Assembly (NCBI GenBank): GCA_016282745.1
Contig: JAEELL010000146.1
Coordinates: 1-64,000 of the forward strand
Source: Lachnospiraceae bacterium
GTDB lineage: Bacteria > Bacillota > Clostridia > Lachnospirales > Lachnospiraceae
Length of the DNA stretch: 64,000 nt
Direction of reading: 5' to 3'
Positions 37,501 to 46,358 of this stretch are shown piece by piece (within the stretch, counting starts at the first letter, position 1; each line of letters begins with the position of its first letter). The notes under the pieces are model-generated. The model was given only the letters and a program-made list of their open reading frames with translations, made no database searches and had not been told where the DNA came from. The position numbers and the translations under genes were made by a program.

Positions 37501-38826
37501 ATGAGACTAAAAAAATTAACAGCGCTCGCTATGGTATCTGCAATGACAGTTGCATTAGCAGGATGCGGTAGCTCAGACAAAGCAGGCGAAACTAAGAAGG
37601 CATCAGAGTCAACAGGACCAGTTGAATTAAATGTAGTTACTACATATGCTGGTGAAGACACAAATGCACAGAACTATCAGGATGCAATCGCAGCTTGGCA
37701 GAAAGAAACAGGAAACACAGTTAAAGATGCTTCAGCTACAGCTGATGAAACATTCAAGACAAGAGTAATCACTGACTTTGAAACAGGTTCAGAACCAGAC
37801 GTATTATTCTTCTTCACAGGTGTAGATGCAAATGCATTTGTTGAACAGGAAAAAGTTGTTTCTATCGATGATATCAGAGCAGAATATCCTGATTTCGCAG
37901 ACAACATGAAAGAAGACATGCTTCCAAAATCTCCAGTTGATGGTAAGGCTTACGCAGTACCTGTAAACGGATATTGGGAAGGTTTATTTGTAAACAAAGA
38001 AGTATTAGACAAAGCTGGCGTTGAAATGCCAACAAAGGATACAACATGGGCTGACTTCCTTGATATGTGTCAGAAGATTAAAGATGCAGGATTTACACCA
38101 ATCGCTGCTTCACTTCAGGAAATTCCACATTACTGGTTTGATTACGCTATCTTAAACAACAACAAGTTAGACGTTCATACAACAGTTCCTGGATCAGTTG
38201 ATGAAGAAATCGGAAAAGCTTGGGTTAACGGACTTGAAGACATTAAGTCATTATACGAAAAAGGATTCTATCCAGAAAACACATTAACAGCTACAGATGC
38301 TGAAACATTCCAGTTATTTGCAGAAGATAAAGCTGCATTCTTAATCGATGGTTCTTGGAAAGTTGGTGGTATTGAAGAAGCAGTAGACGATATCGAAAAC
38401 TTCTCAGTTACACATGTACCAGGAAACAAGGGTGAAGGATTAAGAGCTACTACAGAAGCTATTTCAGGTATTTCAAGTGGATACTACATCACAAAGAAAG
38501 CTTGGGATGATCCAGCTAAGAGAGAAGCAGCAGTAAACTTCATTAAGTATATGACAAGTGATGATCTTGTATCTAAGTTCTCAGGAACAGCTGCAACAGC
38601 ATTAAAGAATGGTGTTAACACAGAAGGATTAGAAATTTCTGCATTAGGTGAAGCCGCAGTTGCTTACACAAGCGAATTCACAAAGATTACAGCTCCTGTA
38701 CAGGATAACCTTTCAGAAGCTCAGAGAGAACCAATCTTCTCAGAAATGGCAGCAATTGTTAAGGGTGATACATCTACAAAGGATGCTGTAGAAGCAGTAC
38801 TTGAACTTGTTAAGGAAGACGAATAA
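37501..38826 (+). CDS. ABC transporter sugar-binding lipoprotein
   Basis: 441 residues. A lipoprotein signal with LAGC lipobox (Cys22) and then a family 1 solute-binding fold (VTTYAGED, FVEQEKVVSIDDI, VPVNGYWEGLFVNKEVL, ATTEAISGISSGYYI). GAGGAGG precedes ATG 37501. Codon use is very biased (few codons per amino acid), a sign of high expression. Two permeases follow. By context the ligand is chitobiose or chito-oligosaccharide. No ATPase gene is present, so a shared MsmK-type ATPase is probably used. Confidence 0.88.
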   Translation: MRLKKLTALAMVSAMTVALAGCGSSDKAGETKKASESTGPVELNVVTTYAGEDTNAQNYQDAIAAWQKETGNTVKDASATADETFKTRVITDFETGSEPDVLFFFTGVDANAFVEQEKVVSIDDIRAEYPDFADNMKEDMLPKSPVDGKAYAVPVNGYWEGLFVNKEVLDKAGVEMPTKDTTWADFLDMCQKIKDAGFTPIAASLQEIPHYWFDYAILNNNKLDVHTTVPGSVDEEIGKAWVNGLEDIKSLYEKGFYPENTLTATDAETFQLFAEDKAAFLIDGSWKVGGIEEAVDDIENFSVTHVPGNKGEGLRATTEAISGISSGYYITKKAWDDPAKREAAVNFIKYMTSDDLVSKFSGTAATALKNGVNTEGLEISALGEAAVAYTSEFTKITAPVQDNLSEAQREPIFSEMAAIVKGDTSTKDAVEAVLELVKEDE

Positions 38827-38851
38827 TTCGTTATTTAAAAAAGTAATATTG

Positions 38852-38914
38852 CTAGTACCCGCAAGGGAAAACTAGATGAGTGCGTCGGATAGAAATGTAA
38901 AAGTTTCTATCCGA
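38852..38914 (+). promoter_or_regulatory. Two stem-loops between binding protein and permeases
   Basis: CTAGT (38852-38856) / ACTAG (38871-38875) encloses a CCC/GGG pair around a GCAA loop, and a perfect 11-bp stem TCGGATAGAAA (38885-38895) / TTTCTATCCGA (38904-38914) follows. No T-run. Such structures commonly protect the upstream mRNA and give high binding-protein to permease ratios. Confidence 0.55.
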
Positions 38915-38933
38915 TGTATTAGGAGGAGCAAAA

Positions 38934-39818
38934 ATGAACGCAAAAATTTATCAGAAGAAAAATATGATTGCATTTTTCTTAATTCCGGCGTTTTTATTCA
39001 TCGCGGTATTTCTGTTCTATCCATTCATCCAGAATATCATTAACAGTTTTCAGCACATCAAGCATCTGGGAACAATGGGGGGAGAATGGAATGACCCATG
39101 GTATAAAAACTACCTAAAAATGTTAACCGATGACAAAATTAAGATTTCACTTCAAAATACAGGCATCATGGTTGCAGCAACATTGATTGGACAGGTCGGA
39201 ATCGCATTAATTCTTACTTTGTTAGTAAGTAACATTAAAAAGGGATCGGGATTTTTCAGAGTAGTATTCTTCTTCCCGATTGTAGTATCGGCTACAGCTT
39301 TAGGTTTATTGTTTAACTTGATATTCTTATACAGCGATGCTGGAATGATTAACAGCGTTCGGTTAGCATTTGGTGCGAAAGAAATCATTAACTTCAAAGA
39401 TGTGGCACCAATGATAACAATGATGACTCCGGTTATATGGCAATACGTAGGTTTCTATTTCATTATTATGCTGACAGGAGTCAGCGGAATTCCGGAAGAC
39501 CTTTACGAAGCAGCATCCATTGATGGTGCTTCCAGATGGCAGAGTGTACGTTATATTACATTACCATTACTCAGAAACAGTATTTGTACCTGTGTCGTTT
39601 TAGCGGTAACCGGTGCTTTGAAAGTATTCGACCTTCCTTGGACAATGTTCCCGAAGGGAATGTCCAACACATGGTTGACAGGAACTTACATGTATTCAAA
39701 AACTACAAGTGATGTCGATTACGCAGCAGCAATTTCAATCCTGATTGTAATTGTCGGAGTAGTCTTATCAGTCCTTGTAAACAATGTCTTTAAACAGAAT
39801 TCAGATTATGATGCATAG
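38934..39818 (+). CDS. ABC transporter permease (MalF-like)
   Basis: 294 residues with six membrane segments. The EAA loop 'EDLYEAASIDGASRWQSVRYITLPLL' binds the ATPase and defines the sugar permease family. It forms a heterodimer with the next gene product, 14 bp downstream. AGGAGG precedes the ATG. Confidence 0.9.
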   Translation: MNAKIYQKKNMIAFFLIPAFLFIAVFLFYPFIQNIINSFQHIKHLGTMGGEWNDPWYKNYLKMLTDDKIKISLQNTGIMVAATLIGQVGIALILTLLVSNIKKGSGFFRVVFFFPIVVSATALGLLFNLIFLYSDAGMINSVRLAFGAKEIINFKDVAPMITMMTPVIWQYVGFYFIIMLTGVSGIPEDLYEAASIDGASRWQSVRYITLPLLRNSICTCVVLAVTGALKVFDLPWTMFPKGMSNTWLTGTYMYSKTTSDVDYAAAISILIVIVGVVLSVLVNNVFKQNSDYDA

Positions 39819-39832
39819 GAAAGGAAAGAGAT

Positions 39833-40690
39833 ATGAAAACAAGAAAATTTAAAATATCGAATATTTTTATCTATGCAATTTTAAGTGTATGGGCACTGAC
39901 AACAATCTTTCCACTAGTTTGGTCCATCATGAATTCCTTTAAAGATAAAAAACAAATTTATCGGGATTCATTCTCGTTACCAATAGGTAAATTATTCTCG
40001 CTAGACAACTACAAAATGCTCTTTGAACGTTATGACATTGGAAGAGCATATATGCATAGTATTATTATTTCAGGAACAGTAACAGTAGCAGTAATCCTCT
40101 TTGCAGGAATGGCGGCATACATTATGTCCAGATATAAATTCCATGGCAAAGGATTCTTAAACGCAGTACTTTACGCAGGAATGATGTTCCCTGTATTCTC
40201 AACAATTGTTCCGAATTTAAGTTTGTTGACTGCATGGAACATTGCCGGACAAAATGACACAGCACTTAATATGCTGGCGGTAATTCTTTTGCAGATTGCA
40301 GGAAATATGTGTTTTGCAATTATTGTACTGACATCTTACATCAAAACATTGCCAATCGAGTTGGAAGAAGCGGCATACATGGAAGGATGTAATATCTTCC
40401 AGATTTACTTCAAGGTAATTATGCCACTGAGTAAACCGTCTTTCGTAACCGTTGGTGTGTTCAGTTTCTTATGGAGTTACAATGATCTGTTTACACAGAT
40501 GTTCTTCTTAAGAACAGCAGATGACTGGGCAATTACAGTTCTGCTTAATAATATTGCATCAAAAGAAGGTGTGAACTACGGAGCGTTGTTCTCATCTGTA
40601 ACATTAATTGTTATCCCGGTATTGATTGTATACCTTTTATTACAGAAATATATTATTAAAGGAATGACAGTCGGTGCAGTAAAAGGTTAA
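39833..40690 (+). CDS. ABC transporter permease (MalG-like)
   Basis: 285 residues with six membrane segments and an EAA loop 'ELEEAAYMEGCNIFQIYFKVIMPLSKP', in the second-permease form. With the preceding two genes it makes a CUT1-type importer. A terminator follows directly, so the ATPase must be encoded elsewhere. Confidence 0.9.
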   Translation: MKTRKFKISNIFIYAILSVWALTTIFPLVWSIMNSFKDKKQIYRDSFSLPIGKLFSLDNYKMLFERYDIGRAYMHSIIISGTVTVAVILFAGMAAYIMSRYKFHGKGFLNAVLYAGMMFPVFSTIVPNLSLLTAWNIAGQNDTALNMLAVILLQIAGNMCFAIIVLTSYIKTLPIELEEAAYMEGCNIFQIYFKVIMPLSKPSFVTVGVFSFLWSYNDLFTQMFFLRTADDWAITVLLNNIASKEGVNYGALFSSVTLIVIPVLIVYLLLQKYIIKGMTVGAVKG

Positions 40691-40698
40691 AAAGCATG

Positions 40699-40729
40699 CG
40701 CCCGGTATTCAGTGCCGGGCGATATTTTT
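40699..40729 (+). terminator. Rho-independent terminator
   Basis: CGCCCGG / CCGGGCG hairpin followed by ATATTTTTA, at the end of the transporter unit. Confidence 0.7.
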
Positions 40730-40789
40730 AGGGGTTGAGTCGAAAAATTGAAAAGGGTCGAAATTTTACAATTTGAGTGAAAAACTTCT

Positions 40790-40819
40790 TTGCGTTATGT
40801 AGTCAAAATAGATTATAAT
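40790..40819 (+). promoter_or_regulatory. Promoter of the response regulator-nagB unit
   Basis: TTGCGT (40790-40795), 18-bp spacer, perfect TATAAT (40814-40819). A TAGTCA like those before chbP lies in the spacer, and two GTCGAAA copies (40739, 40757) lie upstream; these are candidate regulator sites. Confidence 0.6.
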
Positions 40820-40865
40820 AGTATCAGACAAAAACGGACTATAGTGACAGAAATGAGGAGTGCAT

Positions 40866-41696
40866 ATGTATAAAGTTATAATTGTAGATGATGAACCGAT
40901 TATTTGCGAAGGATTACGAATCAGTGTGAAATGGGAAGAATATAACTGTGAAGTAGTAGGTACCGCAGGAAACGGTTTGGAAGGGTTAGAGTTAGTAAGG
41001 GAGTTACATCCCGATATAATTTTTTCGGATATATCCATGAACAATATGGATGGATTGGCTATGGTTGCGGCTATTAAGTCGGAATTTCCAAAGACAGAAG
41101 TATGTTTATTGACAGGATATCGAAATTTTGAATATGCCCAGCAGGCTATTAAATTGGGGGTTAGCAGATATTTATTAAAGCCATCACAGATGGATGAAAT
41201 CCATGAAGCCATCGAATGCATGACAAACAACTTGAGTAATGAACAGGATTCTGAACAGCATTTTGAAGGAAAGATTTGGAATGTATCGGACAAGAAAGAA
41301 AAATATCTGTATGAAAACTTTATTAAGAATCGACCGGAAGTAGAGCAGGATTCCGACTCGAAGATTAAGGAAACGGAAGCAAACAACTATATTGCAAAGA
41401 AAGCATTGGAATACCTTTACGACAATTACAAAATGAAATTGTCTCTGAAAGAGGTTTCAGAATATTGTTATATCAGCAGTTGGCATTTGAGTAAACTGTT
41501 GAATCAGTATACCGGTAGGGGCTTTTTTGAAATTGTAAACAAGATTCGTGTGGACGAAGCAAAGAAGCTTCTTAGAACAACGGCTTACAAGGTACAGGAT
41601 GTTGCAGATATGGTTGGATTTGTGGATGTGGCACATTTTTCAAGAATATTTAAAAACTATGAGGGGGTTGCTCCTTCAGAGTACAGACATCAGTAA
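40866..41696 (+). CDS. YesN-type AraC-family response regulator
   Basis: 276 residues from ATG 40866 (GAGGAG 5 bases upstream). The receiver domain has Asp8/Asp9 (VDDEP), phospho-acceptor Asp55 (IIFSDISMNN) and the Lys of YLLKPSQ. A C-terminal AraC domain of two helix-turn-helix units follows (LSLKEVSEYCYISSWHLSKL, then VQDVADMVGFVDVAHFSRIFKNYEGVAPSEYR). Partner of the YesM-like kinase at 35471. It probably activates the chitobiose promoters. Confidence 0.9.
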   Translation: MYKVIIVDDEPIICEGLRISVKWEEYNCEVVGTAGNGLEGLELVRELHPDIIFSDISMNNMDGLAMVAAIKSEFPKTEVCLLTGYRNFEYAQQAIKLGVSRYLLKPSQMDEIHEAIECMTNNLSNEQDSEQHFEGKIWNVSDKKEKYLYENFIKNRPEVEQDSDSKIKETEANNYIAKKALEYLYDNYKMKLSLKEVSEYCYISSWHLSKLLNQYTGRGFFEIVNKIRVDEAKKLLRTTAYKVQDVADMVGFVDVAHFSRIFKNYEGVAPSEYRHQ

Positions 41697-41709
41697 ACAG
41701 GAGGCCAAA

Positions 41710-42441
41710 ATGAGAATTATCAAAGCGCCGGACTATCAGTCCATGAGCAGAATGGCAGCAAACATTATTTCAGCACAGATTATTATGAAACCCAAATGTG
41801 TACTTGGACTTGCGACAGGTTCCACTCCACTTGGAATTTACGCACAGTTAATTGACTGGTATAAGAAAGGCGATTTAGATTTCAGTGAAGTTCAGACAAT
41901 CAACTTAGACGAATATAAAGGACTGGCTCCGGACAACGATCAGAGTTATCGTTATTTCATGAACCAGAATCTTTTTAACCATATTAACATTGATATTAAG
42001 AATACATTCGTGCCGGATGGCTTGGAAATGGACAGTGAAAAGGCATGTAATGATTACAACAACATTATTTTAAATTCCGGCGGCGTAGACATGCAGCTGT
42101 TAGGATTAGGAAATAATGGTCACATCGGTTTTAACGAACCGGATGAAGCATTTGAAAAAATGACCCATTGCGTGAAACTGGCAGAAAGCACCGTTCAGGC
42201 GAACTCCAGATTCTTTGAAACAATTGATGAAGTTCCAAAGGAAGCTTATACGATGGGAATTAAGTCTATTATGCAGGCAAGAAAAATTGTCGTGGTAGTA
42301 AACGGAAGCGGAAAAGCACAGATCGTTAAAGATGCATTTTTCGGGCCGGTTACCCCGAAGGTGCCGGCATCAGTACTTCAGTTACATAATGACGTGACTT
42401 TAGTAGGAGACGAAGAAGCGTTGGCATTATTAGATTTGTAA
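41710..42441 (+). CDS. nagB: Glucosamine-6-phosphate deaminase
   Basis: 243 residues. ATG 41710 follows CAGGAGG by 7 bases; the longer in-frame open stretch upstream only overlaps the regulator gene. It converts glucosamine-6-phosphate to fructose-6-phosphate and ammonia. Motifs: LATGSTPLGIY, TINLDEYKGL, GLGNNGHIGFNEPDEAF and the C-terminal substrate loop. It lies 13 bp after the response regulator and ends before a stem-loop and the 63-bp repeat array. Confidence 0.94.
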   Translation: MRIIKAPDYQSMSRMAANIISAQIIMKPKCVLGLATGSTPLGIYAQLIDWYKKGDLDFSEVQTINLDEYKGLAPDNDQSYRYFMNQNLFNHINIDIKNTFVPDGLEMDSEKACNDYNNIILNSGGVDMQLLGLGNNGHIGFNEPDEAFEKMTHCVKLAESTVQANSRFFETIDEVPKEAYTMGIKSIMQARKIVVVVNGSGKAQIVKDAFFGPVTPKVPASVLQLHNDVTLVGDEEALALLDL

Positions 42442-42446
42442 GAAAA

Positions 42447-42471
42447 AGGGATGTGTGAAAACATATCCCTT
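42447..42471 (+). other. Stem-loop after nagB
   Basis: AGGGATGTGT, GAAA loop, ACATATCCCT, with an A-run before it but no T-run after it. It may be the 3' end of the nagB mRNA or a terminator for reverse-strand transcription. Confidence 0.45.
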
Positions 42472-42512
42472 AAATTATAGATTCACAAAGAAATATTCAA
42501 ATTTTCTTGTGA

Positions 42513-42953
42513 AGTGCACCCGATTCGTAGAAAAGCGCCGTTGAGGTGCAGTTGCAGAGGTGAATCTTGAGGGCAGATGCACCTAATATGGAGAAAAGCG
42601 CCGTTGAGGTGCATCAGGAGAGTTTAATCTGATAAAAAACTGCATAGAAAATGAAAAAAGTAGCCTGGTTAGTGCATACCGCAGTGAGCCGGCTGAAAAA
42701 AAGTGCATAGAAAATGAAGAAAGTAGCCTAGTTAGTGCATACCACGGTGAGCCGGCTGAAAAAAAGTGCATAGAAAATGAAAAAAGTAGCTAGGTTAGTG
42801 CATACCGCAGTGAGCCGGCTGAAAAAAAGTGCATAGAAAATGAAGAAAGTAGCCTAGTTAGTGCATACCACAGTGAGCTGGCTGAAAAAAAGTGCACAGA
42901 AACTGAGAAAATCGGCTCAATTAGTGCAAATAAGTTTGTTGAGAAGGAGAAAT
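42513..42953. repeat. Seven-unit, 63-bp tandem repeat array between nagB and nagA
   Basis: Units start at 42513, 42576, 42639, 42702, 42765, 42828 and 42891. Each carries a TGCA core at offset 2 and again at offset 34, so fourteen TGCA sites alternate at 32 and 31 bp. Units 3-6 are over 90 percent alike by eye (AGTGCATAGAAAATGAA, then GTGAGCCGGCTGAAAAAA). Units 1-2 form another subtype with AGAAAAGCGCCGTTGAGG. Unit 7 is degenerate and contains the nagA ribosome site. It fills nearly all of the 517-bp gap; no gene is supported there. Confidence 0.9.
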
Positions 42954-42958
42954 TAACA

Positions 42959-44077
42959 ATGATTATTAAGAACGGTTTAGTATATATGGAGGATTTTCAT
43001 TTTCGTGAAGTGAACATTAAGTGTATTGACGGAGTGACTCAGAAAATTACGGACGCGGAGATTGAACCGGAGATTGGTGAAGAAGTGATTGATGCTACGG
43101 GAATGAAGGTGATTCCGGGATTGACGGATATTCATTTTCACGGATGTATGAACTACGATCTTTGTGATGCGACAGATGAAGCAATCACAGCGATGGCGAC
43201 TTATCAGAAATCAAAGGGAGTAACTACTATTTGCCCGGCGACAATGACTTTGCCTAAGGATAGACTGATGGAAATCGTTCACGTTGCAGCAAATCATGAG
43301 AAGGGTGATGATGAGGCGGAACTGATTGGAATTAATCTGGAAGGACCATTCATTTCTCCGGAACGCGTGGGTGCCCAAAATCCGAAATTTGTGCATCGTG
43401 CAGACCAGGGATTCTTGAGAGATTTGATTCAGGCATCCAAGGGTCTTACCAAGCTGGTAACTATTGCACCGGAAGAAGAAGGGGCATTGGAATGTATCAG
43501 TGAAATGAAGGATGAGATTAAATTTTCCATCGGACATACCATGGCAAATTATGAAGAAACAGTGGCTGGAATTAAAGCAGGAGTGCGTCATATGACACAT
43601 ATGTTTAATGCTATGCCGGGACTGACGCATAGAGCTCCGGGACCAATTGCTGCAGCGGCAGAAACACCGGGAATGACGGTAGAACTGATTTGCGATGGCT
43701 TTCATATTAACCCGGCAATGATTCGCCTGGCATTTCGGATGTTTGGTCCGGACCGCATCATTACAATCAGTGATAGTTGCAGGGCTTGTGGAATGGAAAA
43801 CGGAGCTTATGAACTTGGCGGACAGACGGTATATTTGAATGACGGCGTGGCAAGACTGGAAGACGGAACTATTGCTGCCAGTGCAACGAATATTTTTGAT
43901 TGTATGGTGAATACTATGAAGTATGGAGTGCCGGAAGAGTTGGCGGTTCGTGCGGCAACCTATAATCCTGTGAAGGCAATCGGAATGGAATCCATGTATG
44001 GCTCGATTGCAGAAGGAAAAAAAGCCAATATGGTTATCGTGAATAATGACTATGAAATTCAGCAGGTAATCGGATAA
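42959..44077 (+). CDS. nagA: N-acetylglucosamine-6-phosphate deacetylase
   Basis: 372 residues; AGAAGGAG precedes ATG 42959 and lies in the last unit of the 63-bp array. It removes the acetyl group from GlcNAc-6-phosphate. Amidohydrolase motifs: GLTDIHFHGCMNYD (metal-binding region), EGPFISPER with the metal Glu, SIGHTMANYEE and RHMTHMFNAM with His ligands, and TISDSCRACG with the catalytic Asp. Together with chbP, the mutase and nagB it completes chitobiose catabolism. Confidence 0.94.
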   Translation: MIIKNGLVYMEDFHFREVNIKCIDGVTQKITDAEIEPEIGEEVIDATGMKVIPGLTDIHFHGCMNYDLCDATDEAITAMATYQKSKGVTTICPATMTLPKDRLMEIVHVAANHEKGDDEAELIGINLEGPFISPERVGAQNPKFVHRADQGFLRDLIQASKGLTKLVTIAPEEEGALECISEMKDEIKFSIGHTMANYEETVAGIKAGVRHMTHMFNAMPGLTHRAPGPIAAAAETPGMTVELICDGFHINPAMIRLAFRMFGPDRIITISDSCRACGMENGAYELGGQTVYLNDGVARLEDGTIAASATNIFDCMVNTMKYGVPEELAVRAATYNPVKAIGMESMYGSIAEGKKANMVIVNNDYEIQQVIG

Positions 44078-44102
44078 TAAAGAGAAAAGAAGTGCCAAAA
44101 CA

Positions 44103-44132
44103 TTGACAAATAGGGGTGTTGTAGGCTATTAT
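44103..44132 (+). promoter_or_regulatory. Promoter of greA
   Basis: Perfect TTGACA (44103-44108), 18-bp spacer, TATTAT (44127-44132). Confidence 0.7.
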
Positions 44133-44167
44133 AAAGTGTAAAACTCGAGTTATGGAGGAATTGAAAA

Positions 44168-44650
44168 ATGGCAGATAGCACAAAGAAGAATATTCTGACT
44201 CACGAAGGACTTCAGGAATTAGAAGCAGAGTTAGAAGATTTAAAAGTAAATCGTAGAAAAGACATTGCTCAGAAATTAAAAGAAGCAAGAGCTCAGGGTG
44301 ACTTATCAGAAAATGCTGAGTATGATGCAGCAAAAGATGAGCAGAGAGATATTGAAGCCAGAATTGAAGAGATTGAAAAGATTTTGAAAAACGTTGAAGT
44401 CGTAAGTGCTGAAGACGTAGATGATACAAAAATTAACATTGGTTGTCATATTAAAATTCATGATTTTGAATATGATGAAGATTTAGAGTTTAGTATCGTT
44501 GGTTCAACACAGGCAAACAGCCTTCACGGAAAAATTTCCAACGAATCTCCACTTGGTTCTGCATTAATCGGCCACGAAGTAGGCGATGAAGTAGAAGTAG
44601 AAATGGGTGAAGTAGTAAACAAATACAAAGTATTGGAAATTAAGAAATAA
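44168..44650 (+). CDS. greA: Transcription elongation factor GreA
   Basis: 160 residues. It enters the RNA polymerase secondary channel and stimulates cleavage of backtracked transcripts. The N-terminal coiled coil with the acidic tip region (ARAQGDLSENAEYDAAKDEQ) and the C-terminal FKBP-like domain (ISNESPLGSALIGHEVGDEVEV) are complete. ATGGAGGAA precedes the start. lysS follows after an inverted repeat without a clear T-run. Confidence 0.95.
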   Translation: MADSTKKNILTHEGLQELEAELEDLKVNRRKDIAQKLKEARAQGDLSENAEYDAAKDEQRDIEARIEEIEKILKNVEVVSAEDVDDTKINIGCHIKIHDFEYDEDLEFSIVGSTQANSLHGKISNESPLGSALIGHEVGDEVEVEMGEVVNKYKVLEIKK

Positions 44651-44668
44651 GCGATTGAAACATAACGA

Positions 44669-44696
44669 CTCAGATATTCGAAAGATTATCTGAGTC
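44669..44696 (+). terminator. Stem-loop between greA and lysS
   Basis: GACTCAGATA ... TATCTGAGTC around TTCGAAAGAT, followed only by ATTTCT; probably a weak terminator or attenuating structure. Confidence 0.5.
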
Positions 44697-44729
44697 ATTT
44701 CTAAGATAAAAAGAATAAGGAGTATTGTT

Positions 44730-46232
44730 ATGGCACAGGAAAATAACAACGGACAGCCAACCAACCTGAAGCAGCTTTTGAAGGTGCGTCGTGATAAGTT
44801 GGCTGAATTACAGGAAAACGGAAAGGACCCATATCAGATTACAAAGTATGATGTGACACATCATAGTACAGAAATCAAAGATAACTTCGACACAATGGAA
44901 GGACAGATTGTCAGCATTGCAGGTCGTATTATGTTAAAGCGTGTAATGGGTAAAGCATCTTTCTGTAATGTTCAGGATAGAGATGGAAACATTCAGGTTT
45001 ACGTTGCCAGAGACAGCCTGGGTGAAGAACCATTTGATGAATATAAGGCATTCAAGAGAATGGATATCGGTGATATCGTAGGAATTAAGGGTGAAGTATT
45101 CCGTACAAAGATGGGAGAAATTTCCATCCATGCTACAGAAGTAACTTTACTTACAAAGAGCTTGCAGATTTTACCGGAAAAATTCCACGGAATGACAAAC
45201 GCTGACTTAAAATATCGTCAGAGATATGTAGACTTAATCATGGATCAGAAGTCCAAGGAAACATTCATCAAGCGTTCAAAGATTCTTAAGGAAATCCGTA
45301 ACTTCTTAGATGCAAAAGATTTCATGGAAGTAGAAACACCGATGTTGGTACATAATGCCGGTGGTGCTGCTGCAAGACCATTTGAAACACACTACAATTC
45401 ATTGGACGAAGATGTAAAACTTCGTATTTCTTTGGAATTATACTTAAAGAGATTAATCGTAGGTGGTTTGGAAAGAGTATACGAAATCGGACGTGTATTC
45501 CGTAACGAAGGTGTTGATACAAGACACAATCCGGAATTCACATTGATGGAATTATACCAGGCATATACAGACTACTACGGAATGATGGACTTAACAGAAG
45601 AAATGTTCAAGTATCTTGCTGAAAAAGTTGTGGGAAGCACAAAGTTTACTTACAACGGAATTGAAATTGACTTCGGCAAGCCATTCGAACGTATTACAAT
45701 GAATGATTGTATTAAGAAATATACAGGAATTGACTTTGATGAAGTAAAGACTGATGAAGAAGCAAAGGCATTGGCAAAAGAACATCATGTAGAGTTCGAA
45801 GAACGTCACTGCAAGGGCGATATCGTAAACCTTTTCTTCGAAGAATTCTGTGAAAAGAATTTAATTCAGCCTACTTTTGTTATGGACCATCCAATTGCAA
45901 TCAGTCCATTAACAAAGAAGAAACCGGAAGATCCGGAAAAGGTAGAGCGTTTCGAGTTATTCATCAATACATGGGAAATGTGTAATGCTTACTCAGAGCT
46001 TAACGATCCAATCGATCAGAGAGAACGTTTCGCAGCACAGGAAGAAGCTTTTGCAGCCGGTGATGATGAAGCAGAACACACAGATGAAGACTTCTTAAAT
46101 GCATTGGAAATCGGTATGCCTCCTACAGGTGGTATCGGATACGGAATTGACAGACTGGTAATGTTATTAACAGACAGCCAGGCCATCAGAGACGTATTGT
46201 TGTTCCCAACAGTGAAAACTCTCAAGCAATAA
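44730..46232 (+). CDS. lysS: Lysyl-tRNA synthetase (class II)
   Basis: 500 residues. N-terminal OB-fold for the anticodon (IAGRIMLKRVMGKASFCNVQD), then class II motif 1 (FMEVETPMLV), motif 2 (RVFRNEGVDTRHNPEFT) and motif 3 (GIGYGIDRLVMLLT). Complete, with the family's usual length. It is the last chromosomal housekeeping gene before the mobile-element gene set, which begins about 340 bp downstream. Confidence 0.96.
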   Translation: MAQENNNGQPTNLKQLLKVRRDKLAELQENGKDPYQITKYDVTHHSTEIKDNFDTMEGQIVSIAGRIMLKRVMGKASFCNVQDRDGNIQVYVARDSLGEEPFDEYKAFKRMDIGDIVGIKGEVFRTKMGEISIHATEVTLLTKSLQILPEKFHGMTNADLKYRQRYVDLIMDQKSKETFIKRSKILKEIRNFLDAKDFMEVETPMLVHNAGGAAARPFETHYNSLDEDVKLRISLELYLKRLIVGGLERVYEIGRVFRNEGVDTRHNPEFTLMELYQAYTDYYGMMDLTEEMFKYLAEKVVGSTKFTYNGIEIDFGKPFERITMNDCIKKYTGIDFDEVKTDEEAKALAKEHHVEFEERHCKGDIVNLFFEEFCEKNLIQPTFVMDHPIAISPLTKKKPEDPEKVERFELFINTWEMCNAYSELNDPIDQRERFAAQEEAFAAGDDEAEHTDEDFLNALEIGMPPTGGIGYGIDRLVMLLTDSQAIRDVLLFPTVKTLKQ

Positions 46233-46266
46233 AGCCCATAAATAAAGGGTTTGCGAGGGGCTTGTG

Positions 46267-46290
46267 AAAAAAGGACACAAAAAAGGACAC
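46267..46290 (+). repeat. Tandem 12-bp repeat, candidate attachment-site region
   Basis: AAAAAAGGACAC occurs twice without a gap. Related copies lie in the hairpin just downstream: AAAAAGGACGC (46359-46369) and the inverted GTGTCCCTTTTTT (46391-46403). Clustered direct and inverted copies next to a gene-content boundary resemble recombinase binding sites. Confidence 0.4.
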
Positions 46291-46358
46291 CTAAAACTTA
46301 TATAATAATACATCATAATACATCAAAAATAGGATAAAAGCACAATAAACAATCTATT

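Noticed and set aside
42583-42771. Minus-strand open frame with a 21-residue repeat over the tandem array
   Set aside because: It exists because 63 is a multiple of three; it has no ribosome site and breaks off in the diverged units.
42513-42953. CRISPR array
   Set aside because: Units are head-to-tail over their full length with no unique spacers, the period is constant at 63 bp and no cas genes are near.
43211-44098. Long minus-strand open frame (295 codons)
   Set aside because: Fully opposite nagA, with Cys/His/Ser-rich nonsense composition and no recognisable motif.
1-46250. TGTAAAC as a genome-wide word of the host
   Set aside because: The chromosomal part has only about 10 copies, close to chance expectation, many in Val-Asn codons.
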